NCBI RefSeq assembly: GCF_000025545.1
Contig: NC_013889.1
Location: 923,501 to 987,500 of the forward strand
Length of the DNA: 64,000 bases
Direction of reading: 5' to 3'
Source of the DNA: Thioalkalivibrio sp. K90mix
GTDB lineage: Bacteria; Pseudomonadota; Gammaproteobacteria; Ectothiorhodospirales; Ectothiorhodospiraceae
Shown: piece by piece, positions 28,743-36,518 of the stretch
How the letters are laid out: each line of letters begins with the position of its first letter
Numbering within the stretch: position 1 is the stretch's first letter
Program-made: the position numbers and the translations under genes
The notes under the pieces: generated by a model
Seen by the model: only the letters and a program-made list of their open reading frames with translations
Database searches by the model: none
What the model was told of the DNA's origin: nothing

Positions 28743-29495
28743 TCAGGATTGCGCGGTGGGTGCGTAGACGTCGAAACGCACGCTCTTGCCCCTGACGCTG
28801 CCCTGGGGCGTGTCGGGACCCAGGGCAGGGGCATGCAGGGGCCGCTTGACGACGACCCGTCGCGTGGCCGCGTTGCGCAGCGTCTGCAGTGTGGTTTCCG
28901 GCTCGGGATCCGGGTCGCCCTCCATCAGGGCCTGGGTCAGCTGCATGTCCTTCTTGACCGCGGCGCGCTTGGCCCGCTCCGGGAACATGGGATCGAATAC
29001 GGCGGCGACGGGCGGCGTGCTCAGGGTGCCCGGCGCGGCCAGGCCCGCGTGCAGCGTGATGCGCTCGACGATCGGGGCCAGCGCCTCGTCATGGGCGGCG
29101 CGCTGCAGGGCATCCGCCAGCAGCAGGTAGACGACCGGGTGGCGTTCCCAGGCGTCCACGCGGAAGCCGTGCGCGGCCAGCAGCAGCGTATCGCGCCCCA
29201 GGCCCGCCGTGGCGTCTACCACATGGCTGTCCCGCGGGATATTGCCCATGGCCCGGATCAGGCCCTCTCGCTGGCGCCCGCTGTGCGCCAGACGATACCC
29301 CTGACGGCCGGTGGCAAAGTCCAGATGCAGACGCAGTTCGCGCCGGCCCTCCTCGCGGATCAGCGACAGCCCGTCCGCGCCGACCTCCAGTACCAGGGGT
29401 GCGCCCAGGTGACGATAGCCATGGGCTTGCAGGTCGCGGTCGATCTCCCCGGCTCGGGCCTCCTGCCCGGGTTCTGCGCGGATTTGAAGCGTCAC
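28743..29495 (-). CDS. rsmJ: 16S rRNA m2G1516 methyltransferase RsmJ
   Basis: A 250-residue SAM-dependent methyltransferase, the same length as E. coli RsmJ. Recognisable segments include LHLDFATGRQGYRLAHSG, the SAM-binding VVDATAGLGRDTLLLA and the catalytic-region FDPMFPERAKRA. It methylates guanine 1516 of 16S rRNA. The GTG start lies 2 bp downstream of the slyX stop; a longer frame overlapping slyX is rejected. It forms a compact - strand run with slyX and the dehydrogenase gene. Confidence 0.93.
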   Translation of the reverse strand: MTLQIRAEPGQEARAGEIDRDLQAHGYRHLGAPLVLEVGADGLSLIREEGRRELRLHLDFATGRQGYRLAHSGRQREGLIRAMGNIPRDSHVVDATAGLGRDTLLLAAHGFRVDAWERHPVVYLLLADALQRAAHDEALAPIVERITLHAGLAAPGTLSTPPVAAVFDPMFPERAKRAAVKKDMQLTQALMEGDPDPEPETTLQTLRNAATRRVVVKRPLHAPALGPDTPQGSVRGKSVRFDVYAPTAQS

Positions 29496-29497
29496 GG

Positions 29498-29740
29498 TCA
29501 GTAGTGCGGCGGAGGCGGCTCGTTGTCGGCTCCAGGACTGCCACCCTGGTCCTCGAGTTCCCGCAACCGGTCGCGGAGCCACTGGAGCTGGCGGCGCAGT
29601 TCCTGGTTGTCCTGCTGTAGCGCGTGCTGGACGCGAGCCTGCACTTCCTGGGTGTACTCCTGATGGGCCAGGCGAACCTCCAGCGCCTCGATCCGCGCGA
29701 TGAGTTCGTGGTCGGTGCGGGATGGATCAGCTGACGACAT
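29498..29740 (-). CDS. slyX: SlyX family coiled-coil protein
   Basis: An 80-residue protein that is nearly all heptad-like coiled coil (IARIEALEVRLAHQEYTQEV, then QQDNQELRRQLQWLRDRLRELE) and ends in the Pro-Pro-Pro-Pro-His-Tyr tail characteristic of SlyX. Molecular function is unknown. It overlaps the start region of rsmJ closely and overlaps the upstream dehydrogenase end by 14 bp, indicating a coupled operon. Confidence 0.9.
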   Translation of the reverse strand: MSSADPSRTDHELIARIEALEVRLAHQEYTQEVQARVQHALQQDNQELRRQLQWLRDRLRELEDQGGSPGADNEPPPPHY

Positions 29741-30707
29741 GGCGGGGCTGTCCCTGGGCGAAAGAGCGGATGTTGGCCGCGATCTCCTCGATCACGCGCT
29801 GGCGGGCACTGCGAGCCGCCCAGGCCGTATGCGGGGTCAGCACGAGGTTCGGGATGTCCGCTGCCAGCAGGGGGTGGTCCGCGGGTGGGGGCTCGGGCTC
29901 CAGGACGTCGATGCCGGCACCACCCAAATGTCCCTCGTGCAGATGCCGTGCGAGGGCCTCGGGATCGACCAGACCGCCCCGGGCGGTATTGAGCAGGATT
30001 GCCCCCGGTGGCATCTGCCGCAGAGCGTTGTCATCGATCAGGTTGCGCGTCTCGGGCGACAGCGGGCAATGCAGGCTGACCACGTCGCTGGTCGCAAGCA
30101 GCTCCGGCAGCGGGATTCGATACGCGTCATCCGCGGGCGAGGGCACTGCCTTCCGCAGGCTTGCGGCCACTTGGACCTGCATGCCGAAGGCCCGGGCGAC
30201 GCGTGCCGTGGCCTGCCCCAGTACGCCGTAGCCGATGATGCCCAGGCGCATGCCAGCCAGGGTCCGGATCGGATGGTCCAGCAGGCAGAACTGGTCGGAG
30301 GCGCTCCAGTGGCCGGCGCGGATATCGGCGCGGTAGTCGTCCAGCCGCGTGACCAGCGTCAGCAGCAGGGCAAATACATGCTGTACCACGGAGTCCGTTG
30401 CGTAGTCGCGCGCGTTGCTGACGGTGATGCCCAGCCGGTTTGCAGCGGCAACATCGATATTGTTGGTGCCGGTGGCCGCGGCACAGACCAGCTTGAGGTT
30501 TGCGGCGGTGCCCAGACGTGACTCGTCCAGTACCACCTTGTTCGTGACCACCACCTCGGCATTCGCAATGCGGGCGGCGATGTCATCTGCCTCTGTGCGC
30601 GGGTGCAGATCCCACTCGGGGAGGGCCTCGCGCAGGGGGGCGAGGTCCAGGTCGTCACGATCCACCGTGGACAGGTCGAGAAATACCCCGTGTCGCAGTT
30701 CAGTCAT
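29727..30707 (-). CDS. D-2-hydroxyacid dehydrogenase (glycerate dehydrogenase-like)
   Basis: A 326-residue NAD-dependent D-2-hydroxyacid dehydrogenase. The Rossmann motif reads GIIGYGVLGQATAR, the substrate Arg lies in LNTARGGLVD, and the catalytic His in LTPHTAWA with a Glu in between (EPEPPPADHP region). The HTAWAARSAR stretch resembles glycerate/hydroxypyruvate reductases, so a role in C2/photorespiratory glycolate salvage would suit an autotroph; the substrate is not proven. The start MTELRHGVFLD was preferred over an ATG four codons earlier. Confidence 0.87.
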   Translation of the reverse strand: MTELRHGVFLDLSTVDRDDLDLAPLREALPEWDLHPRTEADDIAARIANAEVVVTNKVVLDESRLGTAANLKLVCAAATGTNNIDVAAANRLGITVSNARDYATDSVVQHVFALLLTLVTRLDDYRADIRAGHWSASDQFCLLDHPIRTLAGMRLGIIGYGVLGQATARVARAFGMQVQVAASLRKAVPSPADDAYRIPLPELLATSDVVSLHCPLSPETRNLIDDNALRQMPPGAILLNTARGGLVDPEALARHLHEGHLGGAGIDVLEPEPPPADHPLLAADIPNLVLTPHTAWAARSARQRVIEEIAANIRSFAQGQPRHVVS

Positions 30708-30719
30708 GGCGGTTACCAA

Positions 30720-30832
30720 GGGAAAATGACGTTACGACGCTTGCGGATAGGAGCACTACCCCCGGCGCGACGCGGCTTGCCTCGGAAAACCTGGGGTGCC
30801 AACGCGAGCGTGTACATTGATCAGTGTTTCCC
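30720..30832. mobile_element. One-ended MITE remnant (copy F)
   Basis: About 113 bp whose right side, reading inward from TCAGTGTTTCCC at 30821-30832, matches the MITE family for roughly 90 bp (GCGTTGG, TTTTCCGAGG, GGTAGTG blocks). The left end is degenerate (GGGAAAATGACG). TA flanks are not preserved. It lies upstream of the dehydrogenase gene and next to the BI-1 terminator. Confidence 0.72.
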
Positions 30833-30835
30833 AAC

Positions 30836-30861
30836 AAAAGGGCCCCGCATCGCGGGGCCCG
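30836..30861 (-). terminator. Rho-independent terminator of the BI-1 gene
   Basis: A perfect stem of GGGCCCCGC/GCGGGGCCC (about 30840-30860) followed, on the - strand, by TTTTGTT. It lies 28 bp after the stop of the BI-1 family gene. Confidence 0.9.
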
Positions 30862-30888
30862 AATCGCTTGCCTGTCAGCCTGCGACGG

Positions 30889-31578
30889 TTAGTTGTCGCC
30901 CATGAAGGCGTGGAACAGGTTCAGCAGGTGGAGGAACATCACGTAGAGGTTCGCGTACAGCGAGACCGTCATCATGATGTAGTTGGCCTCCGGGTCGTGG
31001 ATCATGCGGCTGGTGTCGAACAGGATCGCCGCCGACAGCAGCAGCACCACGGCCGCCGAGATGGTCAGCGACAGCGCCGGGATCGCCAGGAAGAGGTTGG
31101 CGACGATCGCGAGCAGGGCGACGATCAGGCCGACCACCAGGAAGCCACCCAGGAAGCTGAAGTCCTTCTTGGTGGCCAGGGCGTAGCCGGACAGCGCGAC
31201 AAAGGCGACCGCCGTGGCGGTAAAGGCATTGCCGACGATCTGCGGGCCATTGGGCAGGCCCAGGTACATGCTCAGGATCGGGCCGAGGAAGAAGCCCAAC
31301 ACGCCGGTGAAGGCGAAGGTCAGCACCAGCCCGAGCGCGGAATTGCGCGCGGCATGGATGGCAAACGGACCGCCAATCAGCACGGCCAGCAGGACCAGCC
31401 AGTGCACCGCCGGGGCGCCCACGGCCATTGCCACAAAGGCCATCACCGCGCTGAACGCCAGGGTGACCGACAGCAGCATGTAGGTCTGTCGGATGACCTT
31501 GTTGGTCGAGATGGTCTCGCTGATGGAACCGGTACTGGACGGGTTGCGACTCGAGCGAACGATCTGGTCTCGGGACAC
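30889..31578 (-). CDS. BAX inhibitor-1 family membrane protein
   Basis: A 229-residue protein with seven membrane helices of the BI-1/YccA/YbhL family. Typical segments: NKVIRQTYMLLSVTLAFSAV at the first helix, GPILSMYLG, and the C-terminal DTSRMIHDPEANYIMMTVSLYANLYVMFLHLLNLF. Members are linked to ion leak and to regulation of the FtsH protease (YccA); the precise role of this one is unknown. It is monocistronic, with its own terminator. Confidence 0.92.
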   Translation of the reverse strand: MSRDQIVRSSRNPSSTGSISETISTNKVIRQTYMLLSVTLAFSAVMAFVAMAVGAPAVHWLVLLAVLIGGPFAIHAARNSALGLVLTFAFTGVLGFFLGPILSMYLGLPNGPQIVGNAFTATAVAFVALSGYALATKKDFSFLGGFLVVGLIVALLAIVANLFLAIPALSLTISAAVVLLLSAAILFDTSRMIHDPEANYIMMTVSLYANLYVMFLHLLNLFHAFMGDN

Positions 31579-31673
31579 GGGTCAACTCCTCTTGGGTTCG
31601 TAGCCTGCTCAGTGTAGCGACTGACGTCGGTGGTTGCAGCCCTTTTCGCCGTCCTTGGCGCGGGCTTTCGCCA

Positions 31674-33746
31674 TCATTTGATCGGTTCGCCCACGCGTTC
31701 GGAGATCTCCTTCACCGCATGGTCGGTGGACTTGAAGATGTTGTCCTTGCCGATGATGTCCTCGAGTCCGGTGCGCTGCATGACCTCCAGGACCTGTGCC
31801 TTCACGCCGGCGAACACCAGGGTGATGCCACGCGCCTTCAGGCGGTGGACCAGCTGGTGGATCACTTCCTCGCCGGAGGCGTCGATCTCGTTGATGCCCT
31901 TGCCGACCACGATCAGATACTTGGCCTGCGGGTGGCGGGCAATCAGGTCGAGTACCGCGTCCTCGAAGTAGGGGACGTTGGCGAAGTACAGCGAGCCGTC
32001 GAAGCGCATCAGGCCGACCTTCTCGTTGGTCTCCAGGCCGTAGCGCTGGGCCTCGCGAAGCGTCCCGTCCTCAAAGCGGGCCAGTTCGCACACGCGCGGC
32101 TGCATGGTGCGGTACAGGTACAGCACGATCGCCAGACCGGCGCCCATCAGGATGCCGTAGTCGAGGTTCGGAGCCATCGCCAGGGTGGCGATGAAGGTGA
32201 CCACCGCGGCCGCCCCGTCATGCTTGTTGGCCACCCAGGCGTGCTTGATCGCCTTGAAGTTAATCAGTCCGACCACCGCCATCATGATGATCGCCGCCAG
32301 CACCGACTGCGGCAGGTGATAGATCAGCGGCGTCAGAAAGAGTAGTGCGATCCCGATGATCACGGCCGTGAATACTGACGCCAGACCGGTGCGGGCACCC
32401 GAATTCAGGTTGACCGCCGAGCGCGAGAACGAACCACTGACGGGGTAGCCCTGGGTAAAGCCGCCGGCGATGTTGGCCAGGCCCTGTCCCATCAGCTCCT
32501 TGCTCGGATCGAGACGCTGGCCGGTGCGCGCGGCCATGGCCTTGGCAATCGCAATGGCCTCGGTAAAGCCGACCAGCGCGATCACGAAGGCCGTAGTCAG
32601 GAGCGTGGTGATCGTCCCGAAGGTGATCTCCGGCGCGGTGATCGATGGCAGGCCCTGGGGTACGTTGCCCACCACAGCGCCACCGCCATTCAGCGAGACC
32701 TCGTCGCCGTCCACTCGCTCGATCCGCCACGCGGTGCGCTCGGCGCGTTCGCGTTCGGCGTCCGTCAAGTGATCATCGGCGATGAAGCGCTCGGGTTCGT
32801 CGTCCGTCGCCGGGAGTCGGCGCAACGTCGTGTTGCGCAACTCGTCGCGCAGCGGGACGAGCTCGGCGCGCAGTTCATCGCGCTGCAGTTCGGCCTGCTC
32901 CTGCTGGAAGCGCAAGGCGGGCGCATCGCCGCGGGCCGCCTCCTGGATCTCGACTTCCAGTTCGCGCACGCGGTCGTCCAGATCGGCCGCTTGCGACCGC
33001 TTCTCTTCGATCTGCTGGGCGAGTTCGACCAGCTCGCTCGGTGCGATCTGAGCCAGCGTCGTGTCGGCCTTGCGCTCGTACCCGATCAGCCAGGAGATCA
33101 GGATGGTGACGACCACTGCGACCAGCACGCCCGGAATCTTCGGGGTGACGCGCTTCATGCCAACCATCAGCGCGATCGCGCCCAGGCCAAAGGCGAGGGT
33201 GGGCCAGTGGGTGTGGCCCAGTTCCAGTACGACGCCCCAGAGACCCAGGAGGAAGTGGCCGGAGGTGTCGATCGGGACCCCCAGCAGCTTGTTGATCTGG
33301 GACAGCCCGATGATGATCGCGGCGGCGTTGGTAAAACCGACGATCACCGGGTGGGAGATGAAGCTGACCAGCGCACCTAGCTTGAACAGGCCCATGACCA
33401 GCTGGATCACGCCCACGATCAGGGCCAGTGCGATTGCCAGCATGATGAATTCGGAGGAGCCCTCGGCCGCAAGCGGCACCAGGGCCGATGCCGTCAGCAG
33501 GGATACCACTGCGACCGGGCCGGTAGCGAGCTGATTCGAGGAACCCCACAGCGCGGCCACCATCACCGGCAGCAGCGAGGCATAGAGCCCGTATACCGGA
33601 GGCAGGCCGGCCAGCTGCGCATAGGCCATGGATTGCGGAATCAGGACCAGGGCCACCGAGATCCCGGCGATCAGATCCGCGTTGAGCGTTTCCTTGGTGG
33701 GGCGCCAGCTCAGGAACGGAAAGATGCGCAGCAGGATCGAATTCAT
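31674..33746 (-). CDS. SulP family anion transporter with STAS domain and coiled-coil insert
   Basis: A 690-residue SLC26/SulP transporter. The N-terminal membrane core begins with LNADLIAGISVALVLIPQSMAYAQLAGLPP, and a C-terminal cytoplasmic STAS domain covers about residues 580-690. It is about 110 residues longer than usual because residues 223-368, between two membrane segments, hold a highly charged coiled coil (EEKRSQAADLDDRVRELEVE and following). SulP proteins move sulfate, bicarbonate or other anions; the carbon-concentrating genes nearby make bicarbonate attractive, and sulfate export would also suit a sulfur oxidiser. Substrate unproven. Confidence 0.88.
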   Translation of the reverse strand: MNSILLRIFPFLSWRPTKETLNADLIAGISVALVLIPQSMAYAQLAGLPPVYGLYASLLPVMVAALWGSSNQLATGPVAVVSLLTASALVPLAAEGSSEFIMLAIALALIVGVIQLVMGLFKLGALVSFISHPVIVGFTNAAAIIIGLSQINKLLGVPIDTSGHFLLGLWGVVLELGHTHWPTLAFGLGAIALMVGMKRVTPKIPGVLVAVVVTILISWLIGYERKADTTLAQIAPSELVELAQQIEEKRSQAADLDDRVRELEVEIQEAARGDAPALRFQQEQAELQRDELRAELVPLRDELRNTTLRRLPATDDEPERFIADDHLTDAERERAERTAWRIERVDGDEVSLNGGGAVVGNVPQGLPSITAPEITFGTITTLLTTAFVIALVGFTEAIAIAKAMAARTGQRLDPSKELMGQGLANIAGGFTQGYPVSGSFSRSAVNLNSGARTGLASVFTAVIIGIALLFLTPLIYHLPQSVLAAIIMMAVVGLINFKAIKHAWVANKHDGAAAVVTFIATLAMAPNLDYGILMGAGLAIVLYLYRTMQPRVCELARFEDGTLREAQRYGLETNEKVGLMRFDGSLYFANVPYFEDAVLDLIARHPQAKYLIVVGKGINEIDASGEEVIHQLVHRLKARGITLVFAGVKAQVLEVMQRTGLEDIIGKDNIFKSTDHAVKEISERVGEPIK

Positions 33747-33905
33747 GGCGGTACTCGCTTGGCCTGTTCGTGACGAAGACGACGGCTAGTCGAGCGATCC
33801 CGCGTGCCCGGCGCACCCGGGCCGTATGGCTGCCAGGGCCGTCGTCACGTGATTGGCAGCCATGTCTGGCCCGGGCTTGGGCCGGGCGCAGTCAGGGGAG
33901 CGCAG

Positions 33906-33935
33906 ATTATAGAAGGTTGGCTTATTTTCTTCTAT
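33906..33935 (-). promoter_or_regulatory. SulP promoter -10 with overlapping inverted repeat
   Basis: On the - strand a perfect TATAAT lies at 33911-33906, with no good -35 at the normal distance. A perfect 7-bp inverted repeat, ATAGAAG at 33909-33915 and CTTCTAT at 33929-33935, overlaps it. A regulated promoter is likely; the regulator is unknown. The expected leader before the SulP start is about 150 nt. Confidence 0.5.
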
Positions 33936-34006
33936 CAAAGGTATTCAATGCGACATATAGAGCATAAGAAATGTAACGGGGCGTGATGGACCGTCGAGGT
34001 TCAAAC

Positions 34007-34040
34007 AAAAAAGCCCCGGTCACCAACGGTGACCGGGGCT
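34007..34040 (-). terminator. Rho-independent terminator of the Gln-rich protein gene
   Basis: A perfect 12-bp stem (GCCCCGGTCACC/GGTGACCGGGGC, 34013-34039) with six A at 34007-34012 on the + strand, i.e. six T on the - strand after the stem. It serves the gene ending at 34064. Confidence 0.92.
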
Positions 34041-34063
34041 TTCGGCGTATGCTTCGGCGTGGC

Positions 34064-34648
34064 TTACTGCGGGGGTGCCATGCCCGGGCTGCCGCCCTGC
34101 TGCATTTCCTGCTGCAGGTTTTCCAGACGCGCGATGACATCATCGATGTCCGGATTCTCTTCGCGCATCGCGGCCATCAGGTCTTCACGCAGCGATTCCT
34201 GAGCGGAGATGATCTCCTCGTCCTGCGCCACGGCCTGCTGGGCCTCCTGCAGGTTCATCTGCGCCTGCTGGACGTCTTCGGACTGAATTACCTGCTGGCG
34301 TTCCTCGGCGCTCAGGTCCGGGTCGCGCAGGCGTTCTTCGGCACCTTCCAGGGTCTCGAGATCCTGGCGCGGCTGATAGCCGGCCTCTTCCATCTTGTTG
34401 AGCACCAGGTTTTCAAGCTCTTCGCCCTTTTGTTCCAGATCGGGGTTGTTCTCGATCGCCTGCTGCTGGGTCTCGGCCAGGGTCTGCTGCAGTTGCTGCA
34501 TTTCCATTTGCGGGTCGGCACCGCCTTGCTGCTGTCCCTGCTGGCCCATGCCTTCCTGACCCATGCCCTGGGCCATGACCAGCGGGCTGGCGAGCGCGAG
34601 CGCGGCGGCGGCAATCAAACCGGCGAGAGGCCGGGAACGGTTCGTCAT
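34064..34648 (-). CDS. Secreted Gln/Glu-rich helical protein, unknown function
   Basis: A 194-residue protein with a Sec signal peptide (MTNRSRPLAGLIAAAALALA, cut near VMA-QG). The mature part starts with a Gly/Gln/Met-rich stretch and continues as a long, strongly helical, Gln- and Glu-rich region with coiled-coil character. No Cys and no known domain is recognised; it vaguely resembles periplasmic DUF4168-like helical proteins. The start follows GAGGAGA by a good distance; an ATG five codons earlier overlaps that ribosome site and is rejected. It has a strong terminator of its own. Confidence 0.78.
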   Translation of the reverse strand: MTNRSRPLAGLIAAAALALASPLVMAQGMGQEGMGQQGQQQGGADPQMEMQQLQQTLAETQQQAIENNPDLEQKGEELENLVLNKMEEAGYQPRQDLETLEGAEERLRDPDLSAEERQQVIQSEDVQQAQMNLQEAQQAVAQDEEIISAQESLREDLMAAMREENPDIDDVIARLENLQQEMQQGGSPGMAPPQ

Positions 34649-34779
34649 AACAATTCTCCTCATGAAAGTACGGTGGGAAGCTTAGTGCGTGGCGACTTAA
34701 CAACAGCTTAACAGGCGCGAGCGTGCGTTTCCGGGGCACCCCGGTTTTCGTTGCAGGCTTCTCGTTTTTCGACGCTCTA

Positions 34780-34792
34780 GGGAGACGCTGAC
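34780..34792. repeat. Solo MITE terminus abutting copy E
   Basis: GGGAGACGCTGAC between TA dinucleotides (34778-34779 and 34793-34794), directly in front of full-length copy E. It looks like the end left by a second element that inserted next door and was lost, or a tandem end duplication. Confidence 0.7.
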
Positions 34793-34794
34793 TA

Positions 34795-35092
34795 GGGAGA
34801 CGCTGATTGAATCGCGCGTCCGCGCTCGAGTCGCTTTTGCGTGCGAACAAGGCGCGGTGACTGCCGTGCAGTCATTCTGCACAAGGGAACCGCAACGTTG
34901 TGCGCGCGCCCGTTTTTGATCAACAACGGGCGGCCGAGCCCCTGCTTTGAATGGCTGGTGGGGCTGGTGCCCCCTGTTCCCCGATCCTGCGTTGCGCCGC
35001 TTGTGGGTAGAACCACTACCCGCTGCACGACGCGCCTTGTCTCGGAAAACAGGGGGCACCAACGCGGACGTGCGATTCAATCAGCGTCTCCC
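34795..35092. mobile_element. Full-length 298-bp MITE, inverted relative to copy C (copy E)
   Basis: Exactly as long as copy C (298 bp) and highly similar to it in the opposite orientation. Its ends are GGGAGACGCTGATTGAATCG and its inverse, and it is flanked by TA at 34793-34794 and 35093-35094. It contains no gene. It fills most of the 443-bp gap between the Gln-rich protein gene and the methyltransferase gene, whose TAG stop forms at its right edge. The remaining 34649-34779 shows nothing recognisable. Confidence 0.88.
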
Positions 35093-35745
35093 TAGGGCCG
35101 TGGGGTTCCGAAAAGCGCAATGTCCGGCGCCGTCAGGTGGATCTCCCAGCCAAGATGCGCGGCGATCCAGCGCAGGGTGTCGGGCCCGTAGAAGGCCACA
35201 TGGGTGGGGTCTCGGCGATAGTGCCAACGATGAAAGGCCGCCGCGGGAGGCGGCCAGCCGGTCATGATCGCCAGCGTGCCGCCGGGGCGCAGAAGGGCGG
35301 CCATCCCCGCAAGTGTGGCGATCGGGTCATGCAGGTGTTCGAGGACCTCGGTACAGGTGACGAGATCGAAGCATTCGCCGGCGTGCGGGCGGTCGGGCGC
35401 AAAAACCGGATCAAAGGCCTGCATGGAATAGCCCCGCGCACGCAGCATGTCCGCCAGTACCGGATGAGGGCCACAGCCCCAGTCAAGGCCCTGTGCTGGC
35501 GGTGGACAGTGCGCCTCCAGCGGCGCAAGCAGGCGGCCCAGGAAGCGCCGATATCCGGCATCATCCGGGCGGTTCTCGTGCGTCTGGTAGTAGTCGCGCT
35601 CGAAGTTGGGTGTGGGCCAGTACTCGCGCTCGAGGACGATCAGGGAACAATGGCGACAGCGCTGGTAACCCCCGGGCGAGGGATCACGCACCCCGCGGCT
35701 GAAGAACGGGTGCAGAAGGCTGGCGCACAACGGACATCGGGCCAT
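35092..35745 (-). CDS. SAM-dependent methyltransferase with N-terminal zinc ribbon
   Basis: A 217-residue class I methyltransferase. The N-terminus carries a CPLC...CRHC pair (Cys4 and Cys7, then Cys30 and Cys33 approximately) that should bind zinc. The SAM site is LDWGCGPHPVLADML, with the later segment FDLVTCTEVLEHLHDP typical of Methyltransf_11/23-type enzymes. The substrate is unknown. The gene is bracketed by MITE copy E at its 3' end, which forms its stop codon, and a solo MITE terminus just before its start, so it may have been carried or framed by these elements. Confidence 0.82.
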   Translation of the reverse strand: MARCPLCASLLHPFFSRGVRDPSPGGYQRCRHCSLIVLEREYWPTPNFERDYYQTHENRPDDAGYRRFLGRLLAPLEAHCPPPAQGLDWGCGPHPVLADMLRARGYSMQAFDPVFAPDRPHAGECFDLVTCTEVLEHLHDPIATLAGMAALLRPGGTLAIMTGWPPPAAAFHRWHYRRDPTHVAFYGPDTLRWIAAHLGWEIHLTAPDIALFGTPRP

Positions 35746-35746
35746 G

Positions 35747-35760
35747 CGTCAGTGTTTCCC
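35747..35760. repeat. Solo MITE terminus between methyltransferase and peptidase genes
   Basis: CGTCAGTGTTTCCC followed by TA, matching the end of the GGGAAACACTGA-type elements. It sits one base from the methyltransferase start codon, and the TA plus its last base forms the TAG stop of the upstream peptidase gene. No other part of an element remains here. Confidence 0.65.
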
Positions 35761-36446
35761 TAACGGCGCAGGAAGCGGAACCAGGACGCGATGTTCAACA
35801 GGCTCATCAGGGACTGAGCGAGGTAAGTATAGGCCGCGGCCTTGAGGATGCGCTGGGCATGCGGGTAGTCCGGCGGGTGCAGGTAATTGCCCCGGCGGAG
35901 CATGGGCAGGGCCCGGCGGAAGCTCGCGTCGAATTCGGTGGGCAGGGTGACGAAGTGCACCAGCGCGGCGAGCCCCATCGACAGGATCCCGGCCAGGAAA
36001 AACAGGATGCCCGGCGCCGGATGCCTGGCGATTAGAGTGATCACGGGGATTGCGACCATCAGCCAGGCCCCGATCTGCTGGCCGTAACGGGAAAGGCAGA
36101 CCAGGTTGCTGCGCATGCGCAGGGGCGGGTATTCCTGAGCATGCTGCACCGCATGACCCACTTCGTGCGCGGCCACGGTGATTGCGGTGAGCGAGCGGCC
36201 ATCGTGGTTGTCCTCCGACAGCCGTACCGCGCGATCAAAGGCGTCGTAGTGGTCGCCGTCGCGGGTGGATTCGACACGCACGTCTTGCAGGCCATGGCGA
36301 TCCAGCAGATCACGCGCCAGCTCTGCGCCGGTCCCGTCGTAGCGGTCCTCCGGCTGGCTGTACTTCTTCATCGTCTGGCGTACCCACCAGCTCGGGGCCC
36401 AGGCCAGGAGCAGCACGAGCGGTGCGAGCAGAATCAGCAGTCGCAT
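35760..36446 (-). CDS. Membrane zinc metallopeptidase, YugP family
   Basis: A 228-residue protein with an N-terminal membrane helix, a cytoplasmic or periplasmic segment carrying the zinc motif HEVGH (residues 94-98, VAAHEVGHAVQHA), and two or three further helices. Likely third-ligand region: TEFDASFRRA, which is typical of the YugP (peptidase_M48-like) family. Substrates are unknown. Its TAG stop is formed at a MITE terminus. It is followed upstream by a 72-bp gap to the mscS gene on the same strand. Confidence 0.87.
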   Translation of the reverse strand: MRLLILLAPLVLLLAWAPSWWVRQTMKKYSQPEDRYDGTGAELARDLLDRHGLQDVRVESTRDGDHYDAFDRAVRLSEDNHDGRSLTAITVAAHEVGHAVQHAQEYPPLRMRSNLVCLSRYGQQIGAWLMVAIPVITLIARHPAPGILFFLAGILSMGLAALVHFVTLPTEFDASFRRALPMLRRGNYLHPPDYPHAQRILKAAAYTYLAQSLMSLLNIASWFRFLRR

Positions 36447-36518
36447 GCCTTCATCATGGCGCGACTTCCCCTCCAGGGGAAGTCGTCCGCGTGAATCCGC
36501 ACACCCGTCCTTTCTCGC

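Larger units (their letters stand above)
33747..34063. other. 317-bp intergenic region upstream of the SulP gene
   Basis: No gene is seen here. It holds an AT-rich promoter-like region at 33900-33970 (listed separately), a GC-rich leader of about 150 bp before the SulP start that can fold (CCCGGCGCACCCGGG near 33808), and a terminator for the neighbouring gene at 34007-34040. Confidence 0.6.

Noticed and set aside
25901-35092. Repeated units considered as a CRISPR-like or tandem array
   Set aside because: Units are hundreds to thousands of bases apart, in both orientations, with terminal inverted repeats and TA flanks, so they are dispersed MITEs.
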